Source of the DNA: an uncultured Caryophanales bacterium
Lineage (GTDB): Bacteria; Bacillota_I; Bacilli_A; RF39; UBA660
Length of the DNA: 5,919 nt
Assembly (NCBI GenBank): GCA_946535455.1
Contig: CAMNDO010000047.1
Coordinates: 1-5,919 of the forward strand
Reading direction: 5' to 3'
This document shows, one piece after another, positions 5,174-5,919 of the stretch (positions are counted from its first letter, which is position 1; the number at the start of each line of letters is the position of its first letter). The translations under genes were made by a program, and so were the position numbers. The notes under the pieces were generated by a model, which was given only the letters and a program-made list of their open reading frames with translations, was not told the origin of the DNA and ran no database searches.

Positions 5174-5919
5174 AAAATTCACAGTTTCCTGGAGTTCTTG
5201 GATAAGGAATGACATCTCTAATATTTTCTACTCCTGTCAAATACATGATTAATCTTTCAAATCCCATACCAAATCCAGAATGAACACATCCACCATATTG
5301 TCTTAATTTTAAGTACCAATCTAGTCCTTCTTTTTCCATTCCCATGTCATCCATTCTCTTGCTTAAGACATCGAAACGTTCTTCTCTTTGACTTCCACCC
5401 ATTAATTCTCCACTACCTGGTACTAATAAGTCTACTGCTGCGACCGTTTCATTATCATCATTTAATCTCATATAGAATGCTTTAATATCTTTTGGCCAGT
5501 TATAAACGAATACAGGACATTTGAATTTTTCTTCTGTTAAGTACTTCTCATGTTCTCTTGCCAAGTCTTCTCCAAAGGTTGGTTTAAATTCAAAATCTTT
5601 TCCAGAATCGATTAATGTTTGAATGGCATCATGATGACTAATACGAATGGCTTTACTATCTACTAAGTCTTGTAGTTTTTGAATCAATCCTTTTTCTACG
5701 AATTGATCTAAAAATTTTAATTCTTCTGGACAGTGATCTAGCGCATCTTTTACGACATACTTTAACATATCTTCCATAATATCCATATCTTGATTTAAAT
5801 CACAAAATGCAATTTCTGGTTCAATCATCCAAAACTCATTCGCATGGGTTTTGGTATTTGAATTTTCTGCACGGAAAGTTGGTCCAAATGTATAAGTATT
5901 TCGATAAGCTAATGCAAAC
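5172..5919 (-). CDS. asnS: Asparaginyl-tRNA synthetase, C-terminal 248 residues (5' end outside window)
   Basis: A cytoplasmic class IIb synthetase that charges tRNA-Asn with asparagine directly. The frame is open from the right edge to TAA 5172; an internal ATG at 5828 is not the start, because conserved catalytic sequence continues upstream of it. Fragment residues: class II motif 2 with [14 protein letters not shown] at about 9-22 and NEFWMIEPE at 27-35; the active-site stretch [18 protein letters not shown] and then the [17 protein letters not shown] region; motif 3 GFGMGFERL at about 215-223; and the typical C-terminus [11 protein letters not shown] ending EF. The motif 2 wording and the VYNWPK context distinguish AsnRS from AspRS. 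The N-terminal anticodon-binding OB fold is outside the window. Nothing looks broken. Its presence implies direct Asn-tRNA formation, without needing an amidotransferase for that tRNA. Confidence 0.96.
   Translation of the reverse strand, partial: FALAYRNTYTFGPTFRAENSNTKTHANEFWMIEPEIAFCDLNQDMDIMEDMLKYVVKDALDHCPEELKFLDQFVEKGLIQKLQDLVDSKAIRISHHDAIQTLIDSGKDFEFKPTFGEDLAREHEKYLTEEKFKCPVFVYNWPKDIKAFYMRLNDDNETVAAVDLLVPGSGELMGGSQREERFDVLSKRMDDMGMEKEGLDWYLKLRQYGGCVHSGFGMGFERLIMYLTGVENIRDVIPYPRTPGNCEF

Overview
The window is AT-rich and codes on one strand only: all five genes lie on the minus strand. It looks like a chromosomal housekeeping segment of a low-GC, walled member of the Bacillota. The evidence is a T-box leader before ileS, a SepF cell-division protein, a bacterial-type asparaginyl-tRNA synthetase, AAGGAG-type ribosome binding sites and U-tailed intrinsic terminators. 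UGA is read as stop (tandem UGA UGA ends herA) and Trp is UGG, so the code is the standard bacterial one and not that of mycoplasmas. A gut lineage of Bacilli/Erysipelotrichia type is a guess from composition; the sequence does not fix the genus.

In transcription order (high to low coordinates) the layout is: the 3' part of asnS (5172 to the right edge), a PP2C protein phosphatase (4275-5069), a HerA-family ATPase (2287-4197, or 4221), sepF (1765-2184), then a tRNA-Ile-sensing T-box leader (about 1479-1687) and the 5' part of ileS (left edge to 1396). Each of the four complete gene boundaries has a candidate intrinsic terminator for the upstream gene followed by a candidate promoter for the next one. 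The genes therefore look like neighbouring single-gene transcription units, not an operon. All four candidate promoters carry an extended -10 (TGn before the hexamer) and mostly weak -35 boxes.

Functionally the segment pairs translation (asnS, ileS) with cell division (sepF), protein dephosphorylation (PP2C) and DNA translocation (HerA). sepF next to ileS is a reduced form of the sepF-ylmG-ylmH-divIVA-ileS order known from Bacillus. The points that most deserve a second look are the IleRS, whose class I signature reads G-I-H-H in place of H-I-G-H (the variant linked to mupirocin hyper-resistance), and the HerA ATPase, which has no NurA or other nuclease beside it in the window and whose start codon is probably a downstream GTG. 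I found no mobile element, CRISPR array, tRNA or rRNA gene, and no sign of a defence island.
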